Assembly: GCA_009760855.2 (NCBI GenBank)
Contig: WPIO01000085.1
Location: 243,501 to 307,500 of the forward strand
Direction: 5' to 3'
DNA from: Cristatella mucedo
Taxonomy: Eukaryota > Bryozoa > Phylactolaemata > Cristatellidae
Length of the DNA: 64,000 nt
The notes below the pieces were generated by a model, which had not been told where the DNA came from, did not search any database, and saw nothing but the letters and a program-made list of their open reading frames with translations. The stretch's first letter is position 1, and each line of letters opens with the position of its first letter. Made by a program: the position numbers and the translations under genes. Shown here piece after piece: positions 47,855 through 60,252 of this stretch.

Positions 47855-48372
47855 TCAGGTTTTGTCGCTACACTTTTTTTGGTCACTTCGTTCTTTGGCT
47901 CCCGCCTACCTATTAGATCTGCTGCTCCACCGGGCCAAGTACCACCGCTTTTCGGAATCTAACCGCTTACCTATGCCTCGTACGAGCCTCAAATCCTTTG
48001 GAGGCCGTACCTTTAGTTCGTATGCTCCCAAAGCCTGGAGCTAACTCCCGACTTGCGTCACGACATCCCCTGACTTGACCACATTGATAAAGAAATTAGA
48101 AAAGCACTGTTTATGACAGCATTTGGTGAGTCCCTGTGATTCGTCCTTTATGTGCTTTTGCTTGCTGACACTGTTGCATGCTGCCACTAACCACACTTGC
48201 ATGCTGACTCTGTGCTGTTACACCTGACCATGTTTATTCTTGTTGTTTATCAAGCATGCTACCACTAACCGTTTCATCGTGTTTCCTTCGCAGCAAATGT
48301 AAAGCGCCTAGAAAGAGATTTGAGTTCTCTGAGGGCGCTTTATCAAGTGTGTTATTATTGGTAGTAGTATTT
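47855..48372 (+). mobile_element. LINE A 3' fragment
   Basis: TTTTGTCGCTACACTTTTTT to GCGCTTTATCAAGTGTGTTA: the C-terminal frame (KSFGGRTFSSYAPKAWS) with a premature stop (GAGCTAACTCC), 3' UTR and stem-loop tail. Confidence 0.9.
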
Positions 48373-48394
48373 TTATAGAAATCCCTGCAGATGC

Positions 48395-48840
48395 ATAAAG
48401 ACAATTGGCAACACAAGCGTTCGGTCTGCTCGTCCTAGATTGACGAGCTCACTTTCACAACTCTTATGCAATAGTGCATCTCTCATGATATAGATCATAT
48501 CAATAGATCTCTTATGCAATCTCTCCAGCTGATTCTGTCCCATCCTTGCAAGCCGTCCTGCTCTGCTACTACCGCGCCACTCACTTCCTCTGATGCCCTG
48601 CTGACTCAACATGCTTCTAACTTTAAGCCTGTTTCGTGGGATGAAGTATGTTGGTCGACTCAGCTGTGCTTCTCACTTCCCTTTGATGCGAAGGATGAAA
48701 TGTGTTGGCTGGCTACCACTTGCACGCCGAAATCGACTAAGGCTTTAAGCGTGCTATTGACGACTCCCGCGGAACGCCCACTTAGTCATTGTGGAGTTAC
48801 ATGGTTACATTGTGAGTTACATACACTGAGATAGAGGTTC
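48395..48840 (+). mobile_element. LINE B 3' fragment, degenerate
   Basis: CTGCTGACTCAACATGCTTC, GGATGAAATGTGTTGGCTGG, CTTAGTCATTGTGGAGTTAC and ACATGGTTACATTG follow the LINE B 3' end with an internal duplication. Confidence 0.7.
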
Positions 48841-49630
48841 GTACCCTGTCGGTAGATACCGCACGCAGCTCTACGATACGCACCACGGATGAAAATTCAC
48901 CACGGCACGGCGCAAATTCGACACTACGTAAACTTCCGGTCCTTCAACTGATTTGCGCCGCGTCCGCAATACACAGGTAAAACCGTTCTGAAGCCTACAC
49001 AAGCACAGCTCCGTAAACCCGTCTCTCCACAGACTGCTGCGAACGCAGGCTCCGAAAGGCCGTCCAGGTAGAAGGCCACGATATTAGGGCGTCAGAACAC
49101 CAGTAATAAGCAAATGCACGCTGCGTGCAAGAATGTCAATCCTGACGCACTTACCGGTTGCCCCGCTGACGGGAGCGGCAGTCGACCCGACACGTGCTCT
49201 TCGAGTTCTGCGCACTTTCTAGTCGGTGCTATCAGAGCGCAAGGCCCAACAGGACTGACAATTTGACAGGTATGGCTGCTTTACATGCAGATTACTCATC
49301 TCCCCCTCAAGAAAAGATGTCTCGCGCTAATAACAAATTTAGAATGATATCACTGCGGGGCACACACAGCACGAGGGTCAAGGTTACCAGACACCAGGAA
49401 GGCGGGTAGGCGGGACGGAAATGTCGATTGGGTGCCGGTTTCAGCCAATCGCTGTCTTCGTTCCCGAGTGCGTCCCCGCCCGTGGAGCTCGCTTACAGTT
49501 TTCTCCCAACTAGAAGCTGATGAACTAGCAGCCTAAGAAAGCTTGTACAGATAGCAAGCAGAGCTCGCAAAACGACTTTCGCAGCAAGTCTGCCTAATCC
49601 GACTAAGAGAGAATGGGACTCGCTGGCCTC
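48841..49630. other. Unassigned intergenic sequence
   Basis: No recognisable gene or repeat. Short open frames lack splice support. Confidence 0.5.
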
Positions 49631-49631
49631 G

Positions 49632-49692
49632 CTGTACCTGAATCACGGCGCTGTATCAAGCGTGTTATTATTATTATTATTATTATTATCAA
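49632..49692 (+). mobile_element. LINE A tail remnant with (ATT)n
   Basis: GGCGCTGTATCAAGCGTGTT followed by ATT repeats of about 30 bases. Confidence 0.75.
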
Positions 49693-49954
49693 TAACTGGG
49701 CGAGACCATCAATTCCTGTTATTGTTACCAGTTCTGAACCTCGTCTAATACAGATCTCGCATCAGCCTGCAGTTTGAGTGGCCGCCGTCAAGACATATCG
49801 TTTGGAAATCGTGAAATATTAAGACTCTTAAGATCGAGGCTGACAGCAAAAAATCTGTTCTTCGCTGCTTCCGCTCAGTTCCGTTCTATTCCGCTCTATT
49901 CAGTCCTTTGCCAGACCTGCACTCGCTGGAGCGATGCTACAACGCGGTGAGCCG

Positions 49955-50130
49955 TAATAGTACACTAGGAAAGGTGGTTGCTTTTTGCTAGGTAAGGCGG
50001 TCCCGTTGTCGTAGACTTGAATCCTGCGATGGGCGATCCTTTATTGACTCTGCAAGCGGTGTTGATAGCCGTAAAGGGTCTTCTTCCGCTATGCAAAAGA
50101 GGCCGTTAAATCAGCTAGTGTTTATTTATT
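49955..50130 (+). mobile_element. SINE S1
   Basis: GTACACTAGGAAAGGTGG (A-box region, partly duplicated), TTGAATCCTGCGATGGGCG (B-box region), TTTATTGACTCTGCAAGCGG, CGCTATGCAAAAGAGGCCGT, TAAATCAGCT, TTTATTTATT. Confidence 0.82.
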
Positions 50131-50246
50131 TACAACGCGATGGTAGCCGATGTTCTAGATTTACGAGTTTGCCCTGTCAGCTAGTGTTTATTTATTTACG
50201 ACGTGATGCTAGCCGATGTTCTAGATTTACGAGTTTTCCCTGTGAT
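50110..50246 (+). repeat. Tandem duplication of ~62 bp after SINE S1
   Basis: A unit beginning CAGCTAGTGTTTATTTATTT and containing GCCGATGTTCTAGATTTACG, GAGTTT.CCCTGT occurs twice head to tail with a few base changes. Confidence 0.9.
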
Positions 50247-50324
50247 TAAGAACAGTTCATGCCCTCACTCAAACGACCTATGCGATACTGTGCACCTGAA
50301 ATGCACACATTTACTGCTGCTCTG

Positions 50325-50415
50325 CGGAGTTACTGTCATAAACATGTCCTTAGCCTCAGGTCTTGTCCCTGCATCTTTCAAAAAAGCTGCTGCAAGGCCA
50401 CTCATTCAGATGTAA
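50325..50415 (+). mobile_element. LINE A internal fragment
   Basis: The translation VINMSLASGLVPASFKKAAA matches a segment of the 7.5 kb LINE A protein (NIINMSLASGQVPAPFKKA). Only about 90 bases; no tail. Confidence 0.85.
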
Positions 50416-50419
50416 AAAC

Positions 50420-51650
50420 TAGCCAAGGAAAACTTGAGATCGGACCAAGATGAAGCGGCACCAGAGAGTGAGGATAGCGACCTTGAAGTCGACGCGCCTG
50501 CAGTTCGATGTGCTACCGCCTGCCTCTCTGTCGCTCTGTCACCCCCCCCCCAATCTCTCCTCACAGTTTGACATCTGGCGCAAGAGAGCCAAGCTTTGAG
50601 GAATAGCCGACCGCCATGCTTTGTGGGCAACCGTGTATTTCCGGTCTAGTTTTCCACCCTTGGAAGACATGTGCCGCCGGGTACGGGTGTCAAGCACCCG
50701 TTCCGACGAAAACTGGTGGCTGGTGAATGACTCCCCCCTCCATGGAAGGAAAGATTCGCGTACCCATAAGCATCCGCAGTCTTCTTTGCTCAAGCATCCG
50801 CAGTCTTCCTTGGCTGAGAGCCAAGAGGAAAAATGCGGCGTACGCTCAGTATTTCTTAGCCTCGTCGGCAGCAGCTGCCCCCTTCGTACCGTCGGACTTC
50901 CGGCCCAGAGTGCCGGTCTTGAGCTCAAGGCCGACGCTGTTCGGACTATCCGCCGACAGACTCTTCTCTGGTTGGTCTACTGGTCGTCGGCCTTGAAGAA
51001 GAGGTCAGCGGATCGTGCCTCAGGCGACACACCCAGTCTTCGGTCTTGCAGGTTTTCTGCCTGAGGGAAAGCCCTCAATGAAAGTGCGGATGGCGTGGGT
51101 GGACACGACGAGTTCTCTGACCGTAAAGTCGGGGTAACGTGGCTCAGCTGAGTACGTCAGCAATCTAAGGGCCAGCGAAAGATTAAGCTAACTCAGCAGG
51201 AATGATCCGTGTTTTTTGCCGACACTAGACTAACCTACTTCGCGTGCACGCAGCGTTGACTCCAGTAGCGGAGCGTCGACCCATCTGCGGCGGCGGCCTC
51301 CGAAATTCCTGGCGATCCAGCCCCGGTGTCATCAGGCTACGATCATCCAATCATACGATCATCCAAATTCCACCGACTGGCCGATTTAGCCCAAAGGGCT
51401 CGTGTTCGTCAGCTTAGCAGATGTGGCAGCGATTGAGGTATGTCAATGCTGACCAGTGGAGTCGTAGACCTTGGCATCCGCGAACTATTTACAATATCCA
51501 AAGCTGGATGTCTCCCCTGAAGCATGTCCTGAGGGAAGTAGGCCCTGCAGCATGCCGGATATGGCGCTGATGATAGTCCGACATCCGGGTGGGCTGCAGG
51601 AGCAGCTCGCTGGCTGCATTCCTTAGATGATACAGCGCTAACCGAAGGCA
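50420..51650. other. Unassigned sequence with possible exon fragments
   Basis: At about 50573 a pyrimidine-rich acceptor (CTCCTCACAG) precedes TTTGACATCTGGCGCAAGAG and a quick TGA (FDIWRKRAKL), a terminal-exon look-alike. 50621-51064 is open on both strands, with a duplicated AAGCATCCGCAGTCTTC. No family recognised. CpG content is moderately high. Confidence 0.3.
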
Positions 51651-51654
51651 GAAA

Positions 51655-52512
51655 TGACGACGTGGGCATTGATTGAATGTACATGTATCTCAGTCTGTGA
51701 TTCCGCAAAGTCACCAGTACTAAGTGGGTTTGGTTGCCCTGGAGAGTTTTCTGTAGCGCCCTCAAAGCCTGAATGGCTTTCGGTGCGCATACGGTAGCCA
51801 ATAGACTGGTTTGGCCCACAAGGTTAAGGTTCTGGCCCTTAACGCCCAAGGTCAACGTGCTCACTCTTACGACCTCGGTCGTGGGCTCGAGCCCTGTGTC
51901 GAATGCTATGCGCCCGGATATACATTCGGTTATTTTAGGGTGCTACGCAAATGAATTCAGTTTATTTATCTCGTGCAACAAAGAGAAAGTGAGAAGCATA
52001 GCTGTGTCAGGAGGGCTGTCAAAGAAGTGGGTAGCAGGAAGTCACAGCTCAGGACAGCTGGAAAGCATGCATCATAGTCGGCAGCAAGAAACTAGATGTC
52101 ATTGCATAAAAGTTGTTGAGAAGGAGAGTTCCTCGGTCTATGACCTGTATAGCAAAATCTTCTGTCACCAAAGCTCTTCAAGCTTAGGAATGGAACAGAT
52201 AATTTATCGTCCTTAGGATACCTGAGGGTACGAGGAGGCTGAAACTAATGCAGTAGGTCAGTTAGGTATGAAGGAACCAAGCCACGGAGGGCCTTTGTGG
52301 GCCAGAGTAATATATATAATTCATTTGTATAGCGCCCAAAGAGAACTAAATCTCTATTCAGGCCTTCACAAGTGCCTCGGGGCTCGAGCCCACGACCTCA
52401 GCCAGACCTTAGTCGGGGCGAGCACCTTAACCGCTGGACCAAGAATTTTGCACTGCATCCGTTGATCAACCTGCAGTCATTGCAGCTCCTTCAGCAAAGG
52501 AGACATCATGGC
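51655..52512 (-). mobile_element. LINE B copy, right part, interrupted by SINEs
   Basis: Begins with the 3' end (ATGTACATGTATCTCAGTC; CACCAGTACTAAGTGGG). It is interrupted at 51810-51915 by a tRNA-like SINE head (CTCGGTCGTGGGCTCGAGCC) and at 52313-52443 by SINE S2. It stops at CAAAGGAGACATCATGG, where LINE A begins, and continues at 53993-54130. Confidence 0.85.
52313..52443 (-). mobile_element. SINE S2 inserted in LINE B
   Basis: Reverse complement: TGGTCCAGCGGTTAAGG, GGGCTCGAGCCCCGAGG, stem-loop with GATTTAGTTCTCTTTGGGCG, then CTATACAAATG. LINE B resumes on the far side with TTTTGCACTGCATCCGTTGA. Confidence 0.9.
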
Positions 52513-53992
52513 GGTACCAGTCTGGCTTTAGAGCCAATCACTCCACAGAGTCAGCTTTGCTTCGGGTATACAATGACCTACTTCAGAATGCAGACATGGG
52601 CAGAGTGTCTCTGCTTGTTTAGCTCGATCTTTCTGCAGCTTTTGATTCTATCGATCGATCACCAAGTTCTTCTAGAGTGCTTCTCATCTCGCCCGGGCAT
52701 CACTGGCACTGCTCTGCAATGGTTCAGGTCCTATCTCAGTGGGAGACTCCAAAGTATTGACGTGAATGGACACAGAGCATCCGAAGTACCTCTGAAATTT
52801 GGGGTACCTCAGGGCTCGGTGCTAGGTCCGGTTCTTTTCACGGTTTATACTCTTCCTCTTGCTGATGTGATTGCCAAGCACAATCTAGGCTTTCACTTCT
52901 ATGCGGATGACACTCAGTTGCACCTTTGCTTTGAACCCTCCCAGCCTTCGAGCACCTCGAATTCTCTCAACTCACTTGCTGCATTTATTCACGACATCCG
53001 CACATGGAAGGCGGCAAATTTTCTTAAGTTGAATGATGACAAAACCAACCTACTAATTATTGGCAAAACAAGTGTGACTCAGAGATTAGAAAGGCAAACG
53101 CTCAAAATCGGCTCTGCCAGCATATCTGCAGTTGAATCTGCACGAAATCTAGGTGTCATGTTGCAAAGTGGCCTTTCGTTAGGCGACCATATCAGCTCCA
53201 CAATCAAGCCTACTTTCAGCTACATAATTTTGCTAAAATTCGGGCTTCTTTAGATAAGGATACCATATCGAAGTTGGTCCTTGCATTCGTGACACCCCGT
53301 CTTGACTTCTGTAGCTAACAGCTTACTGGCCTACCAGCATGTGCGATCAGGCGATTGCAGCTAGTGCAAAACTGCAGCTAGCTAGGCTTGTCTGTCGTGA
53401 GCGTCGCAGTTGCCACATCACACCACTTCTCGCCGACCTGCACTGATTACCAGTCAAGCAACGGATCGATTTCAAGGTTTTGTCATTCACTTTTAGGTCA
53501 CTTCATCCTTTGACTCCAGCCTATTTCTCAGATCTACTGCCCCACCAGGCTAAGCATCGTACCACCCGCTTTTCGGAATATAACTGCTTACCTATATCTC
53601 GTACAAACCTCAAATCCTTTGGAGAAGGTGCCTTTGGTTCATATGCCCTCAGAGCCTGGAACCCATTCCTAACTTCCGTTACGACATCCTCTGACTTGAC
53701 CACATTTAAAAAGAAATTAAAAACGCACCTATATATGACGGGATTTAGTGTGGGTCCCTGCGATTCGTCCTTTATGTGCTTTTGCGTGCTGACACTGTTG
53801 CATGCTGCCATTAACCACACTTGCATGCTGACCCTGTGCATATCACCCCTAACCGTGTTATTCATGTTGTTTGTTAAACATGCTACCACTAACCATTTGA
53901 TCGTGTTTCCTTAGAAGCAAATTTAAAGTGCCTAGAAAGAGATTGAGTTCTCTGAGGGCGCTTTATCAAGTGTGTTATTATTATTATTATTA
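52512..53992 (+). mobile_element. LINE A, 5'-truncated, inserted into LINE B
   Basis: Starts at TACCAGTCTGGCTTTAGAGC (SGFRANHS region) and has a stop (TTTAGCTCG, about 52620) where the intact copy has LLDL. A repeated ATCG insertion at about 52655 shifts the frame. The core GVPQGSVLGPVLF and FYADDTQL remains. It ends with the stem-loop tail and ATT repeats at about 53990. Both flanks are LINE B. Confidence 0.94.
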
Positions 53993-54135
53993 CCTCTTGG
54001 AGTCTTGGACTAGCCTTGCAGCCATATTCATCCATAGCTGCGTAGGCTTAATAGTTTTTTCGGTAGCCAAGCCAAAACGGAATTGCAGCAGTCCACTCTA
54101 AACATATTAAGGGAGCTAGTTGGATCTTCAGCATG
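53993..54135 (-). mobile_element. LINE B copy, left part, beyond the LINE A insertion
   Basis: GGAGTCTTGGACTAGCCTTG, CAGCCATATTCATCC, and GGGAGCTAGTTGGAT match the LINE B copy at 29.3-30.4 kb immediately after the point where 52512 breaks off. Confidence 0.85.
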
Positions 54136-54960
54136 GCCCCCCACCATGGTGTGTCGGCAGTATCAGCTTAAGTCATGCGTCGTCGGCATGGACATGCCGG
54201 CTGATCAGCTTAAGTCGTTCGCCGTACGATCGCCAACGCCTCGCACCTTTAGGCTTGTGCAGCTGTATCCACGTGGGCCAGGTGGGCCAGGTCTTTATTG
54301 ACATACTCTCGTGTCGCTCAGCAGGTGCTCAGCAGGTACGAATATTCGGCTTCGTGCTGCGTCGAGTCTCTCGAGTTCTCTCGAGCACTTCGTACGCAGG
54401 TGTGCAACTTGAATAGTACGTCAAGTACGTCGTACGCAACTTGAATCGTAGCCGCGAGACTACGAGACTACGGGAATCAGCGGTTGTTCCGGCGGGTAAC
54501 TGAGCGAGCACTTCGCCTTGCACTCGGTCGCTATTGGCTTCATCCAATAGCCTTCATATGACAGCGAGAAAAGTAGAGACGCCGAGCCGCCATGTTGGGT
54601 GACAATCGGCCACGAGGAGGCAAGATTATATGCAGTGAGGCTGCGGCGAGCGAAATCCCACTGATTGTGAGTGCTGCCGATATATACTCATTATTGGAGG
54701 TTCTCGAATCATAACGGCCATGAGCCGGCGGTGCGATAAACTATGGCTAAGCAACATTAAAGACACGCAACAGGCCATCCGCTGTTCCCATACCAGCTGA
54801 GCTGAGCTGCGGACTAGGCTTTTAGAGTTGTCACGTGATCCACAACATAGTGCTAGATGCCTACAACCAATAGTCGCTGTCAAATAAACCTCTTCTTATG
54901 GACTTTTTATCTTAAAATACGACAGGCCTTCGTTGCTGTCGTGTTCCGCTACTCCCGTTC
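54136..54960. other. Unassigned intergenic sequence
   Basis: 54350-54470 contains short repeats of CTCGAGTTCTCTCGAGCAC and GTACGTCAAGTACGTCGTACG. No gene supported. Confidence 0.5.
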
Positions 54961-54969
54961 TAATCTCGA

Positions 54970-55012
54970 TTCAACAGCTTCTTTTGTATAGCGACAGAAG
55001 AGCCATTACGGC
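54970..55012 (-). mobile_element. SINE S1 end fragment
   Basis: CAACAGCTTCTTTTGTATAG, CGACAGAAGAGCCATTACGG only. Confidence 0.75.
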
Positions 55013-55159
55013 CATCGGGCGAATCTGCGTGTCGTGCACCTCACGTTGTTGGCGTCTCTTGTCCAGAGTTTTATGGGCGGCTCTCATCGACACCGTTGAG
55101 CGAACATCTCCTACAGAGAAATAAGACATTAGAAATATCTTTCGAACGTCAAGCGTAAG

Positions 55160-56060
55160 AATTAACTAAATAAAATAAATAAACAAATTAATTAATTAAT
55201 TAATTAATTAATTAAATTAAATATAATAATCAATTAACCATATGCCAATTTCACATTCTCTCAGCTTTACTGAAACCGTTAGTCATTCTCGTGCTGACAG
55301 GGTGACGAGAGCATTCTGGAAAACTGCGTCGATCCGCCGCCGAGCGAACCGACGCCGAATTAAGCACATTCTAACGCGGTTTTCGCTGCGTTAGTGCGCG
55401 TTATTTTGTGCCAGGAGACTGTCTCTCATGAGCAGTAGCAGAGATGTCGCGCATAAGAAAAGCCCCGATCTAAGCTGCGGTCAGACAAGGTCGCGCGCTG
55501 ACTGAGGTCAGACCGGATCTCGAGCAGCCGTGTCTGATTGGCTGGCTGACTAGTGCCAGCTACGCAGCAAAGGAAGCCAGACGGCAGAGACAGACTGTCC
55601 GTCCGTCCGTCCGTCCTCCGTCCGTCCGTCCGTCTGTCGCGGCCCAAGTGTGCCGCCCGGCTGCCCGAAGCCGTCTGTCGGCTGACATTTACCAGACGGA
55701 CGCCCAGCTCTTCCGAGCCTGCGAAAGCGGAGCAGGCGGGAGCACTCCCGCTCGAAAAACTTAAACTTGAGCTTCTTTATCGAAGCGTCTTCGATAAAGA
55801 AGCTTCTTCTTAGATCGTTCGGTTTGAGCCACGTCATCCACGTCATCCACGCTGGCTTTGGGCTATGCGAATCAAACGTTAATTAAATATTATTTTTAAT
55901 AACATCAAATATTACATACTATTTACTAGGTTATACGAATCTGGCTGTCGGTGATATCGGGCTACACAGAGCTGTCTGCGCTCAGCCGCGTTTGAATTAG
56001 AAATGCTCTTAGCAGCCGCAGCGCTGGCTGCTGTTGCAGATAAATTTTTTCCTGGAGAGG
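55160..56060. other. Unassigned sequence with AT repeat, (CCGT)n and a hairpin
   Basis: 55165-55235: (TTAA)n/AATTAATT run. 55597-55638: (CCGT)n with one CCT break. 55764-55805: an inverted repeat with 16-base arms (AGCTTCTTTATCGAAG / CTTCGATAAAGAAGCT). No gene supported. Confidence 0.75.
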
Positions 56061-56074
56061 TATTAGCCTAAGTT

Positions 56075-56285
56075 TCTAGCTGATTCAACAGCCTCTTTTT
56101 GTATAGCGGCTGAAGAGCCATTGTGGTTGTCAACGCCGCTTGCGATGACGATAAAGGATCGCCCACCACGATCGCCCACCGCTGGATTCGAACCCACGGC
56201 CTCGGGACAGAAGTCATAAAGAGCAACCACCTTACCTGGTATGCCATGACGGCTCACCACACGGCAGGCTGTAGCAGAATTGCGC
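56075..56285 (-). mobile_element. SINE S1, well kept
   Basis: Reverse complement has the A-box region TGGCATACCAGGTAAGGTGG, B box GGGTTCGAATCC, a duplicated GGTGGGCGATC, body and end GTATACAAAAAGAGGCTGTT-like, then GAATCAGCT. Confidence 0.87.
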
Positions 56286-57480
56286 ACCATTGCTGACCCG
56301 CGTTTGCATTAGAAATTCCCGCATGGTCGAAGAACCTTGACCTCGGTCATCCATGACTCGGACTTTTGGTAGTCGATGGGAAGGGAGCGGCGGTTGCGAA
56401 GAAGAACTCTCGTGCCTCAGTCAGGCGATCCACCGCATAGCTGTCCGTCAGTCTGTCGGTCACTCGGACAGACAGACAGACTGAATTGTTCATTCGTCCG
56501 TTGTCGGGTTGTTCTCGAAAGCCTGGATGCCTGAGAGGCTCTAAGCTTCGCATAAATTATGGATGCTCGATTAACTCGAAAAGTGAGACAATGAGACCTC
56601 TTTCGTAAGCCATTGTTTCCTTATCCAATCGTTGCTCCGAGGTTAACTCACTCGCTACCAACGATCCGCGATTTCGCGGGCAATTGTGACTGGTGCGTCA
56701 TAGCACTGGCAGGCGTCTGGCATCGCCCAGCTAAGAATAGGGCTCGACCGCCAAGGCGGTGCGACATTCGATAGATATGTCAGTCAAACTTTCGTCATAC
56801 GCCAGATTGTCTTGTCCGGGGCGCTAGCTCAGAAATTTAGTGGCGGGCTCGGTGGGAGCCTCGTGTGGCCGAAAGAGCTGACCGCCTTGTATCGTGCTAA
56901 GACGAGCTCGCGAGTCACGTGGTTTTCATGCTAGGTTTCGCCACTAGTTACCTTCTGAAAAGATTGCAGCGTTCGAGAAAGTTAACTGAAACTGGCTTAA
57001 AATCAGGTTTAAAAGCGCTTCCTAAAGTATCTTACACTCTTACACTGAATTGCAATCGTCCGCAACGGTGCATGCGTGTGTGTGAATTTTGAGTCAATGC
57101 GCTGAGGCTTATTAGCCGAAGGGAAGCTTCAAAAAATCGCAGCACTTCAAAGCAAACGCATCGGTCGAAGTCCATCCTGAGTTGGAAAAAGAAGCGAACA
57201 GGTACAGGTACAGGAAGGCGGCTGCGGAATTAGGAGAGAAGAGTGCCCTGGCACAAGGTACGAGGGAGTTCAGAAACAAGTGCGAAGGAGCCAGGCGTAA
57301 CGGACTTTGAAGGCGTGTCGGACTTTGTGAAGTCTAAGACTTGAAAGCGGGCGCATTTAGTACGGGACCAGGAGCCAGCGTAGTACGTAGTACGTAGTAC
57401 GTAGTCCCGTAGTACATAGTACGGAGACTTGAAAGCCGGCGCATATAGTACGGGACCAGGAGCCACCGTAGCGCCACCGC
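56286..57480. other. Unassigned intergenic sequence with a local direct repeat
   Basis: About 47 bases around GACTTGAAAGC.GGCGCAT.TAGTACGGGACCAGGAGCCA occur at about 57338-57384 and 57423-57471, separated by tandem GTAGTAC units. No gene supported. Confidence 0.7.
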
Positions 57481-57499
57481 TTAGTAAATGCAACCAAAT

Positions 57500-58065
<566 letters not shown>

Positions 58066-59300
58066 CAGAGCAGGCCACAGAAGTTTGGTAAATGGCCGGT
58101 AATTGTCTTTCTGTGCTGCCGAGTTCGAGCTGTTAAGGTTACCTGCAAGTTACTTGCTGGGTTGGCACTCAAATTTTAGAAGCCGTTCAGAAGCTACGGA
58201 CCGTTTCTGTACGCACAGTACATCAATATATATCAATAGCTAAGTGCATATACTTTACTATATACGTATATAGTAAAGCTGGATGTCCACTACTACTCGT
58301 GGCATAGATGTTGATTCAGTTTATTTGTTGGGCACCACACCGAGTTCTCATGGTTCCGCTGACCGCTGGTTTTTGCTAAAGTTGGACTGGTTGGACGAAG
58401 GCTTGGTAGCAATCATTGGTTGCAACTGCTCCCGACTCCTGATCTTCAGTAGATATACCATAATAATGTATGTCCATATCTTGTGGCCAGTGGCTGAAAG
58501 ATCAGGTCAGGTCCATCATTGACACATCATTTGGCGGCTCCTGCCTGGGTACACGAGTGGTGCATAGATATGGGTTTGCGGTGGTTTGACGAGAGGATCG
58601 CTTACGAATCCTGCGGCACCACTAATCTTGCATGACGAAACCTTTAGCGCGGACAGCGAGAAATGTTACCAGCGGTCCAGGACCTCAGTTGAAGAAACGC
58701 AATTAGTGCTGAACAACCACTGCGGCTACTTCGGCGAGTGTGAGGGGTTGGCTTTTGCTAATGGCAGCCAGTGGCAGAGTGCTTTACCTGCCACGTGTCA
58801 CTCTGCGATTGTCTCCGACCGCAGACAAACGTGACAAAGCATGAATGGAACGCGAACGCAGGCAGCAGAAGAAGCGGCTGCAGCCGCTGTAGCCGCTGGG
58901 GCTGCTGCTGCTGGCCGCCATCACATTTCCATTGCAGCATGCAGCCCTGCTCTTGATGCGTGACGCGGCCGCCGAGCAGCTATAGCTCGCGAAATGGCGC
59001 CGAGTCGTCGCCAAATGCTGCCCGAGCACTTGCCGGCGAGCACCTGCTCGAGCGCTGCACAGAGCGCTGCGGCGTAAGCGTCGTTGCTAAGGATTCGGGA
59101 GGAGAAGGATTACGAGGCCAATAAGTATGGCAGCCACTCTCGGCCCTCTATGTCCGTCACGTGATCGCTACATCGAGCGCTGAGACAAGGAGCTCGCATT
59201 TCCCAGATTCCTAGCTGCGGCGGGCGGGGGGGGGGGCGGGGGCGGGGCACGGCTCCGAGAGCAAGAGACCCCAAGCTGGCCCGACAGTCCTCGACACGCA
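58066..59300. other. Unassigned sequence, partly CpG-rich
   Basis: 58240-58275 has a palindrome CTTTACTATATACGTATATAGTAAAG-like with 11-base arms. 58940-59060 is CpG-rich and has an ATG at 58995 (MAPSRRQMLPEHLP...) that reaches GTAAGC, a possible first exon on plus. No continuation was found. Confidence 0.3.
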
Positions 59301-59301
59301 C

Positions 59302-59380
59302 CTGCAAAATGATGACGGATGACTTGCATGGGATTAGCTCCCCGGAGGGCCGACGTACCCGAGTGACAAAGCGCTGACAC
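59302..59380 (-). CDS. Candidate internal exon of an unknown gene
   Basis: Flanked on the minus strand by acceptor CTGTCTGGCAG and donor GTGCGT. It is 79 bases: one base plus 26 codons reading CQRFVTRVRRPSGELIPCKS then SVIILQ. It looks strongly protein-like. No partner exon was identified and I do not recognise the family. Confidence 0.4.
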
Positions 59381-59519
59381 CTGCCAGACAGAAGGTGATT
59401 TAAGAAAGTTTGTGAACATTGCAGACCAAAAGACGTCTGCTCAATCAATGGAGGCTTTTGTAGGGCCGGATTAAAACCGGGTCTGACGTCAATCAGTCAC
59501 GTGCCCCCTTGGCCGCCTG

Positions 59520-59520
<1 letters not shown>

Positions 59521-59592
<72 letters not shown>

Positions 59593-59683
59593 ATGTGTCT
59601 CTCTCTGTCTCTGTCTCTCTGTCTCTGTCTCTCTCTGTCTCTCTCTGTCTCTCTCTGTCTCTCTCTGTCTCTCTCTGTCTCTC

Positions 59684-59761
<78 letters not shown>

Positions 59762-59790
59762 CCTCTCTCTCTCCCTCTCTCTCTCTCGAA
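59521..59790. repeat. (CT)n microsatellite, about 270 bases
   Basis: CTCTCT with GTCT, CCCT and TTCT interruptions. Directly after it TGAATTGTATGCCAG is repeated three times (59879-59925). Confidence 0.95.
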
Positions 59791-60174
59791 CAATGAAACA
59801 ATGGCATGCATCGAACCGCACGCAACCGAACCTGCTCGCAGTCGATATTCACACGTCAGCCTGCTCGCTTAACTTGGAGTGAATTGTATGCCAGTGAATT
59901 GTATGCCAGTGAATTGTATGCCAGTCGACGTGACGGGAGCGCGATGAGACAAGAAGTGAAAATCGGCGATTAAAGCGTCAGCCTCGAAGAGTCACTGGCA
60001 GCGTGCGCCCCTCGCAGCTTCAGCTCAAATAAATAAATGACTTGATAATCTTACGTGACAAGAGACCAACTCCTTTGAAGAGAAGTTTCTCTCTGTCGCC
60101 ATGATGTTATCCGCTCTTGTCTGTCCCAAATCGCGTGTAAAGGCAGCAGCATTGACCTTAATCATAATACTAAT

Positions 60175-60212
60175 ATTATAGTGATACATTTGTATAGCGC
60201 CCTCAGAGGACG

Positions 60213-60252
<40 letters not shown>

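Noticed and set aside
50621-51064. 147-codon plus frame and a 129-codon minus frame over the same DNA
   Set aside because: Both strands are open in GC-rich sequence and the region holds a short tandem duplication. Nothing favours one frame.
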